From positions 1 to 35,461 of the forward strand of contig CANLMX010000023.1 in the NCBI GenBank assembly GCA_947492385.1: a stretch of 35,461 bases of DNA, written 5' to 3'. A program made the translations under genes and the position numbers. Positions 1-8,140 of the stretch are shown here, in pieces. This DNA comes from Planctomycetaceae bacterium. GTDB taxonomy: Bacteria; Planctomycetota; Phycisphaerae; Phycisphaerales; SM1A02. The stretch's first letter is position 1; each line of letters opens with the position of its first letter. Below the pieces are notes generated by a model. The model was not told the origin of the DNA and made no database searches. It worked only from the letters and a program-made list of their open reading frames with translations.

Positions 1-974
1 GCACCGTGGCCGTGGCCATGCGCGTGATCGTGGTCATGCGCATGGTCGTGGCCGTGATCGTGGTCGCCGTGGTGGCTCATCATGCCGATGAACACCGCGG
101 TGAGGAACATGAAGACGAACGCCTGCAGGAAGGCGACGAAGAGCTCGAGGAAGGTGATGATGACGGCGAAGCCACCGGCAAGCAGGCTGATGCCGCCGAC
201 GGCGGCCACGCCCAGGCTCGCGGCCATGGCGCCGAACATCATGAGGGTGGCCATCAGCGTGTGGCCGCCCACCATGTTCGCGAAGAGACGGATGGCGAGC
301 GCGGCGGGCTTGATCACCATGCCCAGCACTTCCACCACCAGGATGATCGGCACGACGAACCAGAGGCCCGGGTTGCGCACCAGCTCGGCGCCGCCGCACA
401 GGTGCTCCAGGGTGCCCTTGATGCCCAGCTCGCGGACCGACTGCCACTGGATCGCCAGGAATGCCCACGCGGCGAGCGCGATGTTGACCGAGAGGCACGC
501 GGTCGCGGTGCCGCCGATCCACAGCAGCGCACCCTTCGCGGCCTCCTTGCCTTCCTCGGTCTCGCCCTTGCCGCCCAGCCCGTGCGCGATCTCCTGGATG
601 TCCATCAGCGGCACGAGGCCCATGAGGTTCAGGACCAGCACGAAGAAGAAGAGCGAGAGCAGGAACGGCAGCCACGCGCGCGCCAGGCGGGCGCCCATCA
701 CGGGCTCGAGCATCTGCGTGTAGAGACCGTCGACGAGCACCTCGACCAGCTGCGCGAGGCGGCCCTTCGTCACCCAGCGCTGGTGTCCCGCGGACTCGGG
801 GCCCGTGCGGATGCGGCTCGCGGCGAAGAGCATCCACGCGAGCACGATCACGCCGCCGACGATGACGGAGACGACGCTCAGCTTCACCTCGGTGCCGAAC
901 ACGCCCGAGAAGGCGCTCGACTTGTCGAGGACGTGGCCGAGCGGGTTGGAGCCGGAGGCGAGGACCGTGTGCAT
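1..974 (-). CDS. atpB: ATP synthase F0 subunit a (3' end cut by window edge)
   Basis: Proton-channel subunit a of F1Fo ATP synthase, an integral membrane protein that works with the c-ring. Read on the minus strand from ATG at 974, it stays open to base 1 (324 codons) and has no stop in the window. Hydrophobic segments lie near residues 33-52, 101-121, 205-222 and 240-298. The family signature IKPAALAIRLFANMVGGH spans 221-238 and includes the essential channel arginine (R229). A soluble Glu/Lys/Gly-rich loop lies near 127-148. The visible C-terminus (301-324) is a His/Asp/Gly tail with 13 histidines, unusual for subunit a. It follows the atpI-like gene by 9 bases, as expected in an atp operon, and atpE/F/H/A/G/D/C presumably lie beyond the left edge. 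Identity is secure; the true end is unseen. Confidence 0.96.
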   Translation of the reverse strand, partial: MHTVLASGSNPLGHVLDKSSAFSGVFGTEVKLSVVSVIVGGVIVLAWMLFAASRIRTGPESAGHQRWVTKGRLAQLVEVLVDGLYTQMLEPVMGARLARAWLPFLLSLFFFVLVLNLMGLVPLMDIQEIAHGLGGKGETEEGKEAAKGALLWIGGTATACLSVNIALAAWAFLAIQWQSVRELGIKGTLEHLCGGAELVRNPGLWFVVPIILVVEVLGMVIKPAALAIRLFANMVGGHTLMATLMMFGAMAASLGVAAVGGISLLAGGFAVIITFLELFVAFLQAFVFMFLTAVFIGMMSHHGDHDHGHDHAHDHDHAHGHGHG

Positions 975-983
975 GGGGCGTGT

Positions 984-1430
984 CTACAGGCTTCGATGCG
1001 CTTGCCGGACCACCATGACGGTCTCCGCCGCCAGGCAGGCCAAGTACGACCCGACGGTCGACACGGCTGCAGCCAGGCCGACCGACGGGGCGGACCAATA
1101 TACAAACAGGCAGGTACCCGGCACGGCCACGAAGCGGATCAGGGTGGCCCCCAGCCAGAGGGATCCGCAGAGGCTTGCGGGGCGGGGACTTGGGCTCACG
1201 AAGAGAAGCGCCGACAGGGCGGTAATGACGCCCACGGCGAGCGCGCCCGAGGGCATGGCCCAGCGGGCCGTCGCGGGATCCGGGGTCCACGCGGCCGCCA
1301 CCCATGCGATTCCGGCGGAAAGGAGCGTGGCGACGGCGACCGACGACAGCACAGGCTGCGGCCGCAGCGTGAGTTCCGGCTCCTTCGGGGGGGCGGGGCG
1401 CGGTGCGTCACCCGGGTTCGGGTGCGTCAT
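984..1430 (-). CDS. AtpI-like ATP synthase accessory membrane protein
   Basis: A 148-residue protein with a Pro-rich cytoplasmic N-terminus (residues 1-25) and about four hydrophobic segments (near 29-48, 58-80, 88-110 and 115-140). It sits between an AtpZ-like gene and atpB, the place of atpI/atpR-type assembly factors. In other bacteria these help c-ring assembly or Mg2+ supply to the ATP synthase. Sequence conservation is weak and the call rests mainly on size, topology and position. The start ATG (1430) overlaps the stop of the upstream gene in an ATGA, implying translational coupling. Confidence 0.7.
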   Translation of the reverse strand: MTHPNPGDAPRPAPPKEPELTLRPQPVLSSVAVATLLSAGIAWVAAAWTPDPATARWAMPSGALAVGVITALSALLFVSPSPRPASLCGSLWLGATLIRFVAVPGTCLFVYWSAPSVGLAAAVSTVGSYLACLAAETVMVVRQAHRSL

Positions 1431-1723
1431 CCCTGGCCTCCCCGCCGGGCGTCGTCGAACTCGCGGTTCGCCTTCATGGCGCCGCGGATGAGCGTGGTCA
1501 GGCCCACGGCGATCCCCGCGATGCCTCCGAACAGGAGCCCCTTCGGCGCGCTGTCGAGCCATCGGTCGATGCCCCAGCCGATGAGTGCGCCGGCCACGAC
1601 CTCGGAACTGGTCTGGAGCCCGAGCCCGGCCATGCGCCAGCCGATGCTCGTCTCGCGCCGGGCGCGGGCGCCGTCGCTGCCGGAGCCGCCGGAGCCGCGG
1701 GGGCCGCGTTCGGGGGGAATCAT
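1427..1723 (-). CDS. AtpZ/AtpI-family protein, first gene of the atp operon
   Basis: A 98-residue protein. The first 28 residues are Gly/Arg/Pro-rich and polar. Two hydrophobic hairpin segments follow (about 34-53 and 60-80), with glycines at helix-packing spacing (GALIGWGIDRW, then FGGIAGIAVGL). This is the AtpZ pattern: a small two-helix protein encoded at the head of atp operons. In Bacillus-type systems AtpZ and AtpI together form a divalent-cation channel that feeds Mg2+ to the ATP synthase. The gene is divergent from nuoI with 43 bases between them. There is no Shine-Dalgarno sequence; a -10-like TACGCT lies 7 bases before the ATG. Confidence 0.8.
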   Translation of the reverse strand: MIPPERGPRGSGGSGSDGARARRETSIGWRMAGLGLQTSSEVVAGALIGWGIDRWLDSAPKGLLFGGIAGIAVGLTTLIRGAMKANREFDDARRGGQG

Positions 1724-1730
1724 GAGCCGG

Positions 1731-1736
1731 AGCGTA
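1731..1736 (-). promoter_or_regulatory. Putative -10 element of the atp operon (leaderless type)
   Basis: Reads TACGCT on the minus strand and ends 7 bases before the atpZ-like ATG at 1723. The same hexamer stands 6 bases before the barrel-like gene at 15628. No clear -35 box is visible. If used, transcription would start at or next to the start codon. Confidence 0.4.
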
Positions 1737-1751
1737 CTCCGCGCGTGGGCC

Positions 1752-1757
1752 TAGAAT
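1752..1757 (+). promoter_or_regulatory. Putative -10 element of nuoI (leaderless type)
   Basis: TAGAAT lies 9 bases before the nuoI ATG at 1767, inside the 43-base divergent spacer. There is no ribosome binding site. The match to TANNNT is good, but no -35 is recognisable. Confidence 0.5.
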
Positions 1758-1766
1758 CCCGGACCC

Positions 1767-2324
1767 ATGGCCATCCGCGACAACGAGGTGCTCGACGTCA
1801 CGCCGCAGAAGCTCACCCGCTCGGAGAGCCTGTACGTGATGAACGTCTTCAAGGGGCTGGGGACGACGCTGCGCCACTGCTTCCAGAACATCGGGCGCAA
1901 CGGGTCGAACAAGGACACCCTGTGGGTGCTCCAGTACCCCGAGCAGCGCCGCGAGCAGCGCGACGTCGAGGATGGCGGCATGTACAAGCCGTACTTCCGC
2001 GGCGTGCATCGGCTGAACAAGGACGAGGACGGGCGCGTTCGGTGCGTGGCGTGCTTCATGTGCCAGACCGCGTGCCCGGCGCACTGCATCCACATCGTGG
2101 CCGACGAGAGCCCGTGGCCCGACCGCGAGAAGTACCCGAAGCAGTTCGACATCGACGAGCTGCGGTGCATCTACTGCGGAATGTGCGAGGAGGCGTGCCC
2201 CTGCGACGCCATTGAGCTGACGACCACCTACGACGTGACGGGCATGAGCCGCCAGGAGCTCATCTTCGACAAGGCGAAGCTGCTCGAGATGTACGACCGG
2301 ACGGTGGGCGACAAGCCGATGTGA
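1767..2324 (+). CDS. nuoI: NADH-quinone oxidoreductase subunit I (NuoI-like ferredoxin protein)
   Basis: A 185-residue protein with two 4Fe-4S ferredoxin sites: C93, C96, C99 and C103, then C134, C137, C140 and C144, each ending in CP. Around residues 25-45 there is an amphipathic membrane-associating stretch typical of NuoI (VFKGLGTTLRHCF). In complex I this subunit carries clusters N6a and N6b and passes electrons toward the quinone site. Length and the spacing between motifs fit NuoI rather than a simple ferredoxin. It stands alone: its left neighbour is the divergent atp operon and its right neighbour is a convergent, unrelated gene. The rest of the nuo genes are therefore elsewhere, or this is a solitary copy. 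Confidence 0.93.
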   Translation: MAIRDNEVLDVTPQKLTRSESLYVMNVFKGLGTTLRHCFQNIGRNGSNKDTLWVLQYPEQRREQRDVEDGGMYKPYFRGVHRLNKDEDGRVRCVACFMCQTACPAHCIHIVADESPWPDREKYPKQFDIDELRCIYCGMCEEACPCDAIELTTTYDVTGMSRQELIFDKAKLLEMYDRTVGDKPM

Positions 2325-2346
2325 TCGCGAACCGGGGGCGGGCCGC

Positions 2347-5300
2347 TCACTTCTTCTTCCGCAGCAGGTCGCCGAGCGCGTCGATCGCCTTCTCGCCGGC
2401 CTTCTGGAGGCCCTTCTCGAGCGCCTTGCCGTCGAGCTTGAGGTTCGCGGTGGACTTCAGCGGCACCGGCTTCCCGTTCACCGACCCCAGCGGGCCGGAG
2501 AACTTCACGCCCACCATGACCGCATCTCCGGCACCGAGGGTGACCGCCGAAAGCGCGTCCGCGAGCGGCGCCCCGTCGTCGCCTGGGAGCTTGCCGATCG
2601 CGTCGCGCGCCACCGACCCGAGCGGGTAGTTGGCCGTGATCGCGCGCGCGAAGGGCGGCGTCCGCGTGAGGTCGATGTCGCCGTCGAACACCAGGCGGGT
2701 CTTCCACGCGTCGCCCTGGCGGTCGATCCCGATGTCGAAGTCCTTGTACTTCAGCTGCCCCTTGCGGACCGTCACGACCAGCGGATTAATGATGCCCTCG
2801 ACCGGCGCCGGGTTGTTCGTACGGAACACGTTCATCAGGTCGAGCGACTCGTTCTTCACCGCCCGGTCGAACAGCACGCCGCCCACCGTGAGGCGCACGT
2901 CGCCCGAAAGCTTCGCGTAATCGCCGTCGAGCGGGTACGAGAGCGACGTGACCTCGAGCCGGATCGGCCTTCGTTCGTCCTTCAGGCGGATGTCGCGAAG
3001 CACCGGGTTCAGCGACCCGAGCCAGTGGCGTCGCACCGGGGGCGTCGGGATGAACTCGGCGACGACGGGCGCGGCGGGCGCAACCGAGACCACGCCCGCA
3101 CGCAGCGCGACCGCCGGCGCGCGCACCGTGAGGAACCGGCTGGTGACGCTCGCCACCGCGTCGGCAGAGCCGGGCGCGGGCGACCGCACCGTGGCCTCGA
3201 CCGTCACGTCCGGGCCCATGGCCTCGCTGAGGTCGGTTCCCATGCCCATGATCGCGCCGAGAACGCGCGTCGATGCGCGTTCGGCCTTCAGTTGTGCATC
3301 GATCCGGATCCGCTCGGCGGACGCCTTGCCATCCGCTCCGAGCCACCCCGCCACCGTGCCGTCGAGCGCGAGCGGGAGCTTCTGGCCGCCCTCCGTGATC
3401 GACGAACGCACCCGCACGGCGGCCGGCTGCTCGGGCGAAGGCGCGTCGAGCGCGAGATCCACGCCGTCGACCTCGATCGGCGCACCGTCGGTGGGCACGA
3501 GCCGCACCGCACCCACTTTCGCGTCGAGCTTCGCGGCCATCCCGGCAAGACCGTCGGTGCGGATGCGAAGCGACCGCACGTCCGCATGCAGGCTCACCTT
3601 CGACACGTCCTTCCACATCGGCGGGCGCGGCTTGCCGTCGTCGCCGACGGGCGCGCGCAGCCCGTTCAGCATCGCAAGCGCCTGGGCTGGCGCGAGTTCA
3701 AGGGTCGCGGTGCTGTCGGCAAGCTCGACGACGCCGTCGCGGAACGATCCCTTCGCGCGAACGCGCATCCGTTCGAGCGTCGACTCGGCGTCGAACGCGA
3801 TGCCGCCGGCGGCACTGCGGGCGTCAGCCCGGACGCGCGCTCCCGAACCGATCTCGCGGCGGGCGGCCTCGTCAAGCGCGAGGAGCGTTCCGAGCCCCTC
3901 ACCCGAGATGCCGTCCATGGTGACGGATGCGTCCCACGCAGCCTCGGCGCCCTGCGTTGCGGCGGTCCACTTCGCGCGAGCCGAGACCGGCGCGACGGGA
4001 ATCGCGGCGCCGGCCGCACGCGCTGCCGCGAGCTTGGTGTCGAGCGTGACGTTCGCGCGCGCCGGCTGCGAACGCGCGTCGAGCGCCACGTCGGCCTTCG
4101 CGACCGCGTCCGCGATCACGAGGTCCCCGACCGAGGGCGCGATCGCCCCCACCGTCGCTGACGGGACACGCACGCGCACCGACACGGCAGCGGGCGACGC
4201 GAACTCCCAGGTCGAGGCGCGCGCGACGTCGATGGGTTCCGACCGCACGTCGACGTCCGCGGGCGCGCGGAGCACGGGGCCGGCGTCGCCGACGAAGTGC
4301 CGGACGAGGGCGGGCGTGACGCGCGCGGATGCGCCGATCGTGGCCACGACCGAGCGCGGCGCGACCGCGGCATCAACCGACACGCGGTCGCCCGCGTCGC
4401 CGGTGACCGCAGCCTTGAGCGCACCCTCGAGCGCGGTGCCCTCGTACGTCACCTCGACCGCATGCGTGGTGGCCCCCATGGCGGCGAGCATGTCCGCGGC
4501 AGCGGGCACGAACCCCGCGATCACGCCGTTGCGCACGTCCGGCACGCGCACGGCCAGCCCAAGCCGTGCCGACTCGATGGACTTCGCCGAAAGATCCCCG
4601 AGCGCGGTGGCCCGCGCATCGACGGTCGCCGCGGTCGGCGGCGCGGCGCCGTCCGCGGCAGCGCGCAACGCGACCACGAGCGCGACCTCGCGCCCGAGTG
4701 CGTCTGACCGCACGTCGACGGACGCGCCGTGGATCCACGCGACCGGTGAGGTGGCGTCGGAGGACGCGCGGAGCGCCGCGCTCGCACGCGGGGCGACCGG
4801 AGCGCACTCCAGGTGCGCGGTCACGCCGACGCGCGAGATGTCGAATGCGCCGGCGGCGCCGGGCGCGGCCGCCGGGACCGACGCGCGCTCAATGCGCGCC
4901 TGCGCCACGAGCGGCGCGTCGATATGCACGCCCCAGTGCGCGAGCAGCGAAGGCCGGATGGACATGACGGAAAGCGTCGCGGGCTCGTCGAGGCGCCACG
5001 TTCCCGAATCGATGCGCCCCTTCGCAGCGAGCTTCACGTTCGGCGCATCCATCGCGAGCGCGATGCCGCGCGATTCGCCGGGCTCGATGCGGACGTCGAT
5101 CCTGCGGACGACGGAGCCAAGGTCCTCGGTGAGCCGCACCGGGAGCGCGCGCGGGACGAACGGCTGCACCAGCGCCGAAGGAAGGTCATCGACCGTCGCG
5201 GTGCCATGCACGCCCCACGCGCCTCCGCGCGCGAGCGAACCGCGCGCACGGAAGGCCGCGGGCGCTCCCGCACCGGGGCGAGCCGCGCCCACGCCGGTTG

Positions 5301-6795
5301 CGGTCACGTCGAACGCGACGCCCTTGGAGACGGGCTCGGCGCGAAGCGAGGCACGGATCGACGCCACGTCGAGCGGTACCTGGCCATCGGGCCCGGGCAC
5401 GCGGAGCCCGTCGAGCGAGAGCGAGGCCTCGGCGTCGAAGCGAAGGTCATCGAGCGGGAATGCCCCGGACGCCGCGACCGGCGGAACCACCACGTTGACC
5501 GCACGAAGCGAGAGCCGCGCCGGCGAGGTCACCGCGAACTGCGCGAGCGAATCGAGCAAGGCAGGCGCGAGGGTCCCGTCGACGCCCACGGTGCGGAGCG
5601 TGGCGGCGCGCGTCTGCGGGTCGACGGAACCGGTCGCGGAGAGCGTGATCGACGACCCGCGCACGGAGAGGTCGAGTTCGCCTCCGCCCGCATCGGCGAA
5701 CTTCGCGGCGAGGTCGATGCGCGGACCGACGTCGCGCGCGAGCACGATGCCGGTGCCGTCCACGAATCGCTCGAACGGGCGCGTCGGCACCGAAGTCGCC
5801 TCCAGCGAGCCGTGGATCGCGGCAAGGTCGACGATGGGCGATCCGTCGGCGGCGAGCAGCCGGTCGAACACCAGTGCCGCGCGCACGGCGGCTCCCGGTT
5901 CCCCGTCGATCGACGCTTCGGCGTCGACCTTCGCATCGATGCGGCCGGCGAGGTCCTCGCTCCGGACCTCGATGCGGGCCTTTGCGATGCGCATCGACAT
6001 GCCGGCTGCGGCGACCGGCGCCTCGGTGACCTGAACGCGGACCTCCGCGCCGGCGCCCTGCACGCGCAGGACCCCGTCGGCACCGACCATCCTGGCGAAC
6101 GTCGCGGCTACGTCGAGGGCGCCACGCTGGCCACCGACCTCGGTGGCGCCTGCGATGGTGAGCGTGGCATCCGCGCCACGCTCGATCGCCAGCGCACCCT
6201 TCAGGTCGCGCACGGCCCACTCAGGCGCGCCCGCCGCATCGACGAGTTCGAACGTGACACCGTCGAGCGCCAAGCGAGCGCGGCGCACGGCATCGGGAAG
6301 CCGCGCGAGCCCACCCGGCGGGAGCGGCTTCGGCGACTGCGGCGCAGGCGAGGCGGAAGGGTGCGCGTCCGGCTCCTTCGCAAGCCGGGTGATCCCGAGC
6401 GCCCCATCCGGCATGCGCGCGGTGGCCAGCGAACCGGCAACCCGCACGTCGAGCTCCTGGGTGCCACGCGTGACCAGGGTCCAGAGGCCCTGGTCGACCG
6501 TGACGTCGGCCGCGATCCTGGTGCCGCTCGAGGCATCGTCGATCGACAATCCCTTGACCTCGAGCGGGCCGGACCACCCCAGGCGCAGCGAGCCGAGCGA
6601 GACCGTCCCATGGACCGCGCCCCCGATCGCCGACACGACCGTCCCGCGGAACAGCCCCATGCTGACGAGCGTCGGCAGCATCAGGACCAGCGCAAGAAGC
6701 ACCGCGAACAGGCCGGCGCACGTCAGGATGACGATGCGCGTCGTACGCCGTGCGGGAGCAGGGGCCGGGGACGAACTCGGTGAAGCGTCGCTCAC
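2347..6795 (-). CDS. Large AsmA/TamB-like membrane-anchored periplasmic protein
   Basis: A 1482-residue protein starting with GTG at 6795, four bases after the nadA stop. Residues 1-18 are a Ser/Pro/Ala/Arg cytoplasmic tail and 19-45 form a single strong membrane anchor. The remainder is a very long, repetitive, Ala/Val/Asp-rich region of predicted short beta-strands with no Cys clusters or catalytic motif, as in AsmA, TamB and DUF748-type proteins. The final ~190 residues (from about 1290) have the least repetitive, most family-like sequence, and the protein ends in an amphipathic Lys-rich helix (KALEKGLQKAGEKAIDALGD, then KKK). AsmA-like proteins are bridge-like lipid-transfer or outer-membrane-assembly factors, and that role is inferred here from architecture. 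Several long antisense frames over this gene are GC-driven shadows. Confidence 0.8.
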   Translation of the reverse strand: MSDASPSSSPAPAPARRTTRIVILTCAGLFAVLLALVLMLPTLVSMGLFRGTVVSAIGGAVHGTVSLGSLRLGWSGPLEVKGLSIDDASSGTRIAADVTVDQGLWTLVTRGTQELDVRVAGSLATARMPDGALGITRLAKEPDAHPSASPAPQSPKPLPPGGLARLPDAVRRARLALDGVTFELVDAAGAPEWAVRDLKGALAIERGADATLTIAGATEVGGQRGALDVAATFARMVGADGVLRVQGAGAEVRVQVTEAPVAAAGMSMRIAKARIEVRSEDLAGRIDAKVDAEASIDGEPGAAVRAALVFDRLLAADGSPIVDLAAIHGSLEATSVPTRPFERFVDGTGIVLARDVGPRIDLAAKFADAGGGELDLSVRGSSITLSATGSVDPQTRAATLRTVGVDGTLAPALLDSLAQFAVTSPARLSLRAVNVVVPPVAASGAFPLDDLRFDAEASLSLDGLRVPGPDGQVPLDVASIRASLRAEPVSKGVAFDVTATGVGAARPGAGAPAAFRARGSLARGGAWGVHGTATVDDLPSALVQPFVPRALPVRLTEDLGSVVRRIDVRIEPGESRGIALAMDAPNVKLAAKGRIDSGTWRLDEPATLSVMSIRPSLLAHWGVHIDAPLVAQARIERASVPAAAPGAAGAFDISRVGVTAHLECAPVAPRASAALRASSDATSPVAWIHGASVDVRSDALGREVALVVALRAAADGAAPPTAATVDARATALGDLSAKSIESARLGLAVRVPDVRNGVIAGFVPAAADMLAAMGATTHAVEVTYEGTALEGALKAAVTGDAGDRVSVDAAVAPRSVVATIGASARVTPALVRHFVGDAGPVLRAPADVDVRSEPIDVARASTWEFASPAAVSVRVRVPSATVGAIAPSVGDLVIADAVAKADVALDARSQPARANVTLDTKLAAARAAGAAIPVAPVSARAKWTAATQGAEAAWDASVTMDGISGEGLGTLLALDEAARREIGSGARVRADARSAAGGIAFDAESTLERMRVRAKGSFRDGVVELADSTATLELAPAQALAMLNGLRAPVGDDGKPRPPMWKDVSKVSLHADVRSLRIRTDGLAGMAAKLDAKVGAVRLVPTDGAPIEVDGVDLALDAPSPEQPAAVRVRSSITEGGQKLPLALDGTVAGWLGADGKASAERIRIDAQLKAERASTRVLGAIMGMGTDLSEAMGPDVTVEATVRSPAPGSADAVASVTSRFLTVRAPAVALRAGVVSVAPAAPVVAEFIPTPPVRRHWLGSLNPVLRDIRLKDERRPIRLEVTSLSYPLDGDYAKLSGDVRLTVGGVLFDRAVKNESLDLMNVFRTNNPAPVEGIINPLVVTVRKGQLKYKDFDIGIDRQGDAWKTRLVFDGDIDLTRTPPFARAITANYPLGSVARDAIGKLPGDDGAPLADALSAVTLGAGDAVMVGVKFSGPLGSVNGKPVPLKSTANLKLDGKALEKGLQKAGEKAIDALGDLLRKKK

Positions 6796-6799
6796 CCCG

Positions 6800-8080
6800 T
6801 CAGTCTACGAGCGTCGCGGCGATGTCGGACCGCGAACCGGACGCCGCGCTGCCCGGACGCGCGGGCGCATTTCCCTGCGGACCGCGGCAGTCCGCGGCCG
6901 CGGGCCCGGAGTTCCGCAGCATGCGTTCAAGCGCGAGCCGTGCATCGCGGCGCGCGTCAGGGTGCACGCGCACGATGTTCGCCGGGCTGCCTTCGGCGAT
7001 GCGATCGAGCGACCACAGCAGGTGCGGCGGGTCGATGCGGTACATCGTGGTGCAGAGGCACTGGCAGTCGCTGAGGATCCGCACGAACACGTCGTGCGCC
7101 GCGGCCGCGCGCGCGAGCCGGTTCACCAGGTGGATCTCCGTGCCGATGGCCCAACGCGTGCCCGGGGCCGCCTGCTCGATCGTGCGGATAATGTGCTCGG
7201 TCGACCCGCTCAGGTCGGCGACGTCGACCACGTCCTGCGAGCACTCGGGATGCACGATGACGGTGATGCCGCCGCGCGGCGCGAACTCATCGCGGACCTG
7301 GCGCACGTGCTCGGGGCGGAACAGCTTGTGAACGCTGCAGTGGCCCGCCCACAGCAGGACGCGCGCGTCGCGGACCTGCTGCGGCGTGAGCCCGCCGTGC
7401 GCGAGCTTCGGCTGCCAGAGCGCAGTCTGCGCGGGGCTGCCGGGCCGTGCGTCGAACTCCGTGACGAAGCCCTTTCGCTTGGCGGTGTTGCGCCCCAGGT
7501 GCTGGTCGGGAAGGAAGAGGATCTTCACCTCCTCGCCCTTGGCGAGCGGAGCATCACCTCCCGCCAACGCCCAGTCGAAGACGCGGTCCGCATTCGAACT
7601 GGTGCAGCACGCACCGCCCTGCGCGCCGACGAACGCCTTGATGGCGGCGCTCGAGTTGACGTACGTGATCGGGACGACGCGGGTGCGCGTTCCCCTGACG
7701 GCGTCGGCGATCGCCTCCCACGCCTCGACGGCTTGGTCGTACTGCGCCATGTCCGCCATCGAGCACCCGGCCGAGAGGTCGGGGAGCACCACCTTGACCG
7801 ACTCGTCGGTCAGGACGTCGGCGGTCTCGGCCATGAAGTGGACGCCGCAGAACACGATCCACTCGCTGCCGCGGCGGCGCGCCTCGTCGGCGGCCATCTG
7901 GCTGAGCTTCAGGCTGTCGCCGGTGAGGTCGGCGTGCTGCACCACGTCGTCCTGCTGGTAGTGGTGACCGAGCACCAGCAGGCGGTCGCCCAGCTGGGCC
8001 TTGCGATCCCGGATGCGCCGGGCGAGGTCCTCGTCGGACATCCGCAGGTACGGGTCGGGCAACGGCGGCTGCCAGAGCAT
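6800..8080 (-). CDS. nadA: Quinolinate synthase
   Basis: Condenses iminoaspartate with dihydroxyacetone phosphate to quinolinate in de novo NAD synthesis, using an oxygen-sensitive 4Fe-4S cluster. At 426 residues it is longer than the E. coli enzyme (347). Recognisable segments are LVLGHHYQQDDV (36-47), GDSLKLSQMA (54-63), FCGVHFMAETADVL (77-90), AGCSMAD (C106), CTSSNA (C159), HPEC (C280) and CQCLCTTM (339-346). C106, C280 and one of the last group match the three usual cluster ligands. Residues 380-426 form a low-complexity extension. The ATG at 8080 has no Shine-Dalgarno; TACACT lies 6 bases upstream. nadB and nadC are not nearby. Confidence 0.96.
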   Translation of the reverse strand: MLWQPPLPDPYLRMSDEDLARRIRDRKAQLGDRLLVLGHHYQQDDVVQHADLTGDSLKLSQMAADEARRRGSEWIVFCGVHFMAETADVLTDESVKVVLPDLSAGCSMADMAQYDQAVEAWEAIADAVRGTRTRVVPITYVNSSAAIKAFVGAQGGACCTSSNADRVFDWALAGGDAPLAKGEEVKILFLPDQHLGRNTAKRKGFVTEFDARPGSPAQTALWQPKLAHGGLTPQQVRDARVLLWAGHCSVHKLFRPEHVRQVRDEFAPRGGITVIVHPECSQDVVDVADLSGSTEHIIRTIEQAAPGTRWAIGTEIHLVNRLARAAAAHDVFVRILSDCQCLCTTMYRIDPPHLLWSLDRIAEGSPANIVRVHPDARRDARLALERMLRNSGPAAADCRGPQGNAPARPGSAASGSRSDIAATLVD

Positions 8081-8086
8081 CGGGAA

Positions 8087-8092
8087 AGTGTA
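8087..8092 (-). promoter_or_regulatory. Putative -10 element of nadA (leaderless type)
   Basis: Reads TACACT on the minus strand, six bases before the nadA ATG at 8080. An identical TACACT-plus-6 arrangement precedes the DinB-like gene at 27331. No -35 is clear. Confidence 0.5.
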
Positions 8093-8128
8093 GGGACGCC
8101 GAAACGAGCAGTGACGTACATCACCGCG

Positions 8129-8134
8129 TATTTT
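8129..8134 (+). promoter_or_regulatory. Putative -10 element of ispE (leaderless type)
   Basis: TATTTT lies exactly 6 bases before the GTG at 8141 and is the most AT-rich spot in the nadA-ispE divergent spacer. It supports the 8141 start over the in-frame GTG at 8111. Confidence 0.5.
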
Positions 8135-8140
8135 CCCGAC

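Noticed and set aside
6-1754. A 582-codon open frame on the plus strand over the atp genes
   Set aside because: His/Arg/Asp-rich nonsense translation antisense to clear atpB, atpI-like and atpZ-like genes.
2948-6034. A 1028-codon open frame on the plus strand, and others at 4813-6783, opposite the AsmA-like gene
   Set aside because: The translation is Ser/Thr/Arg-rich low complexity with no start context. It mirrors codon-position GC bias of the real minus-strand gene, which has a membrane anchor and family-like C-terminus.
8111-8140. In-frame GTG at 8111 as the ispE start
   Set aside because: It would place the start upstream of the -10-like TATTTT at 8129-8134 and outside family homology.
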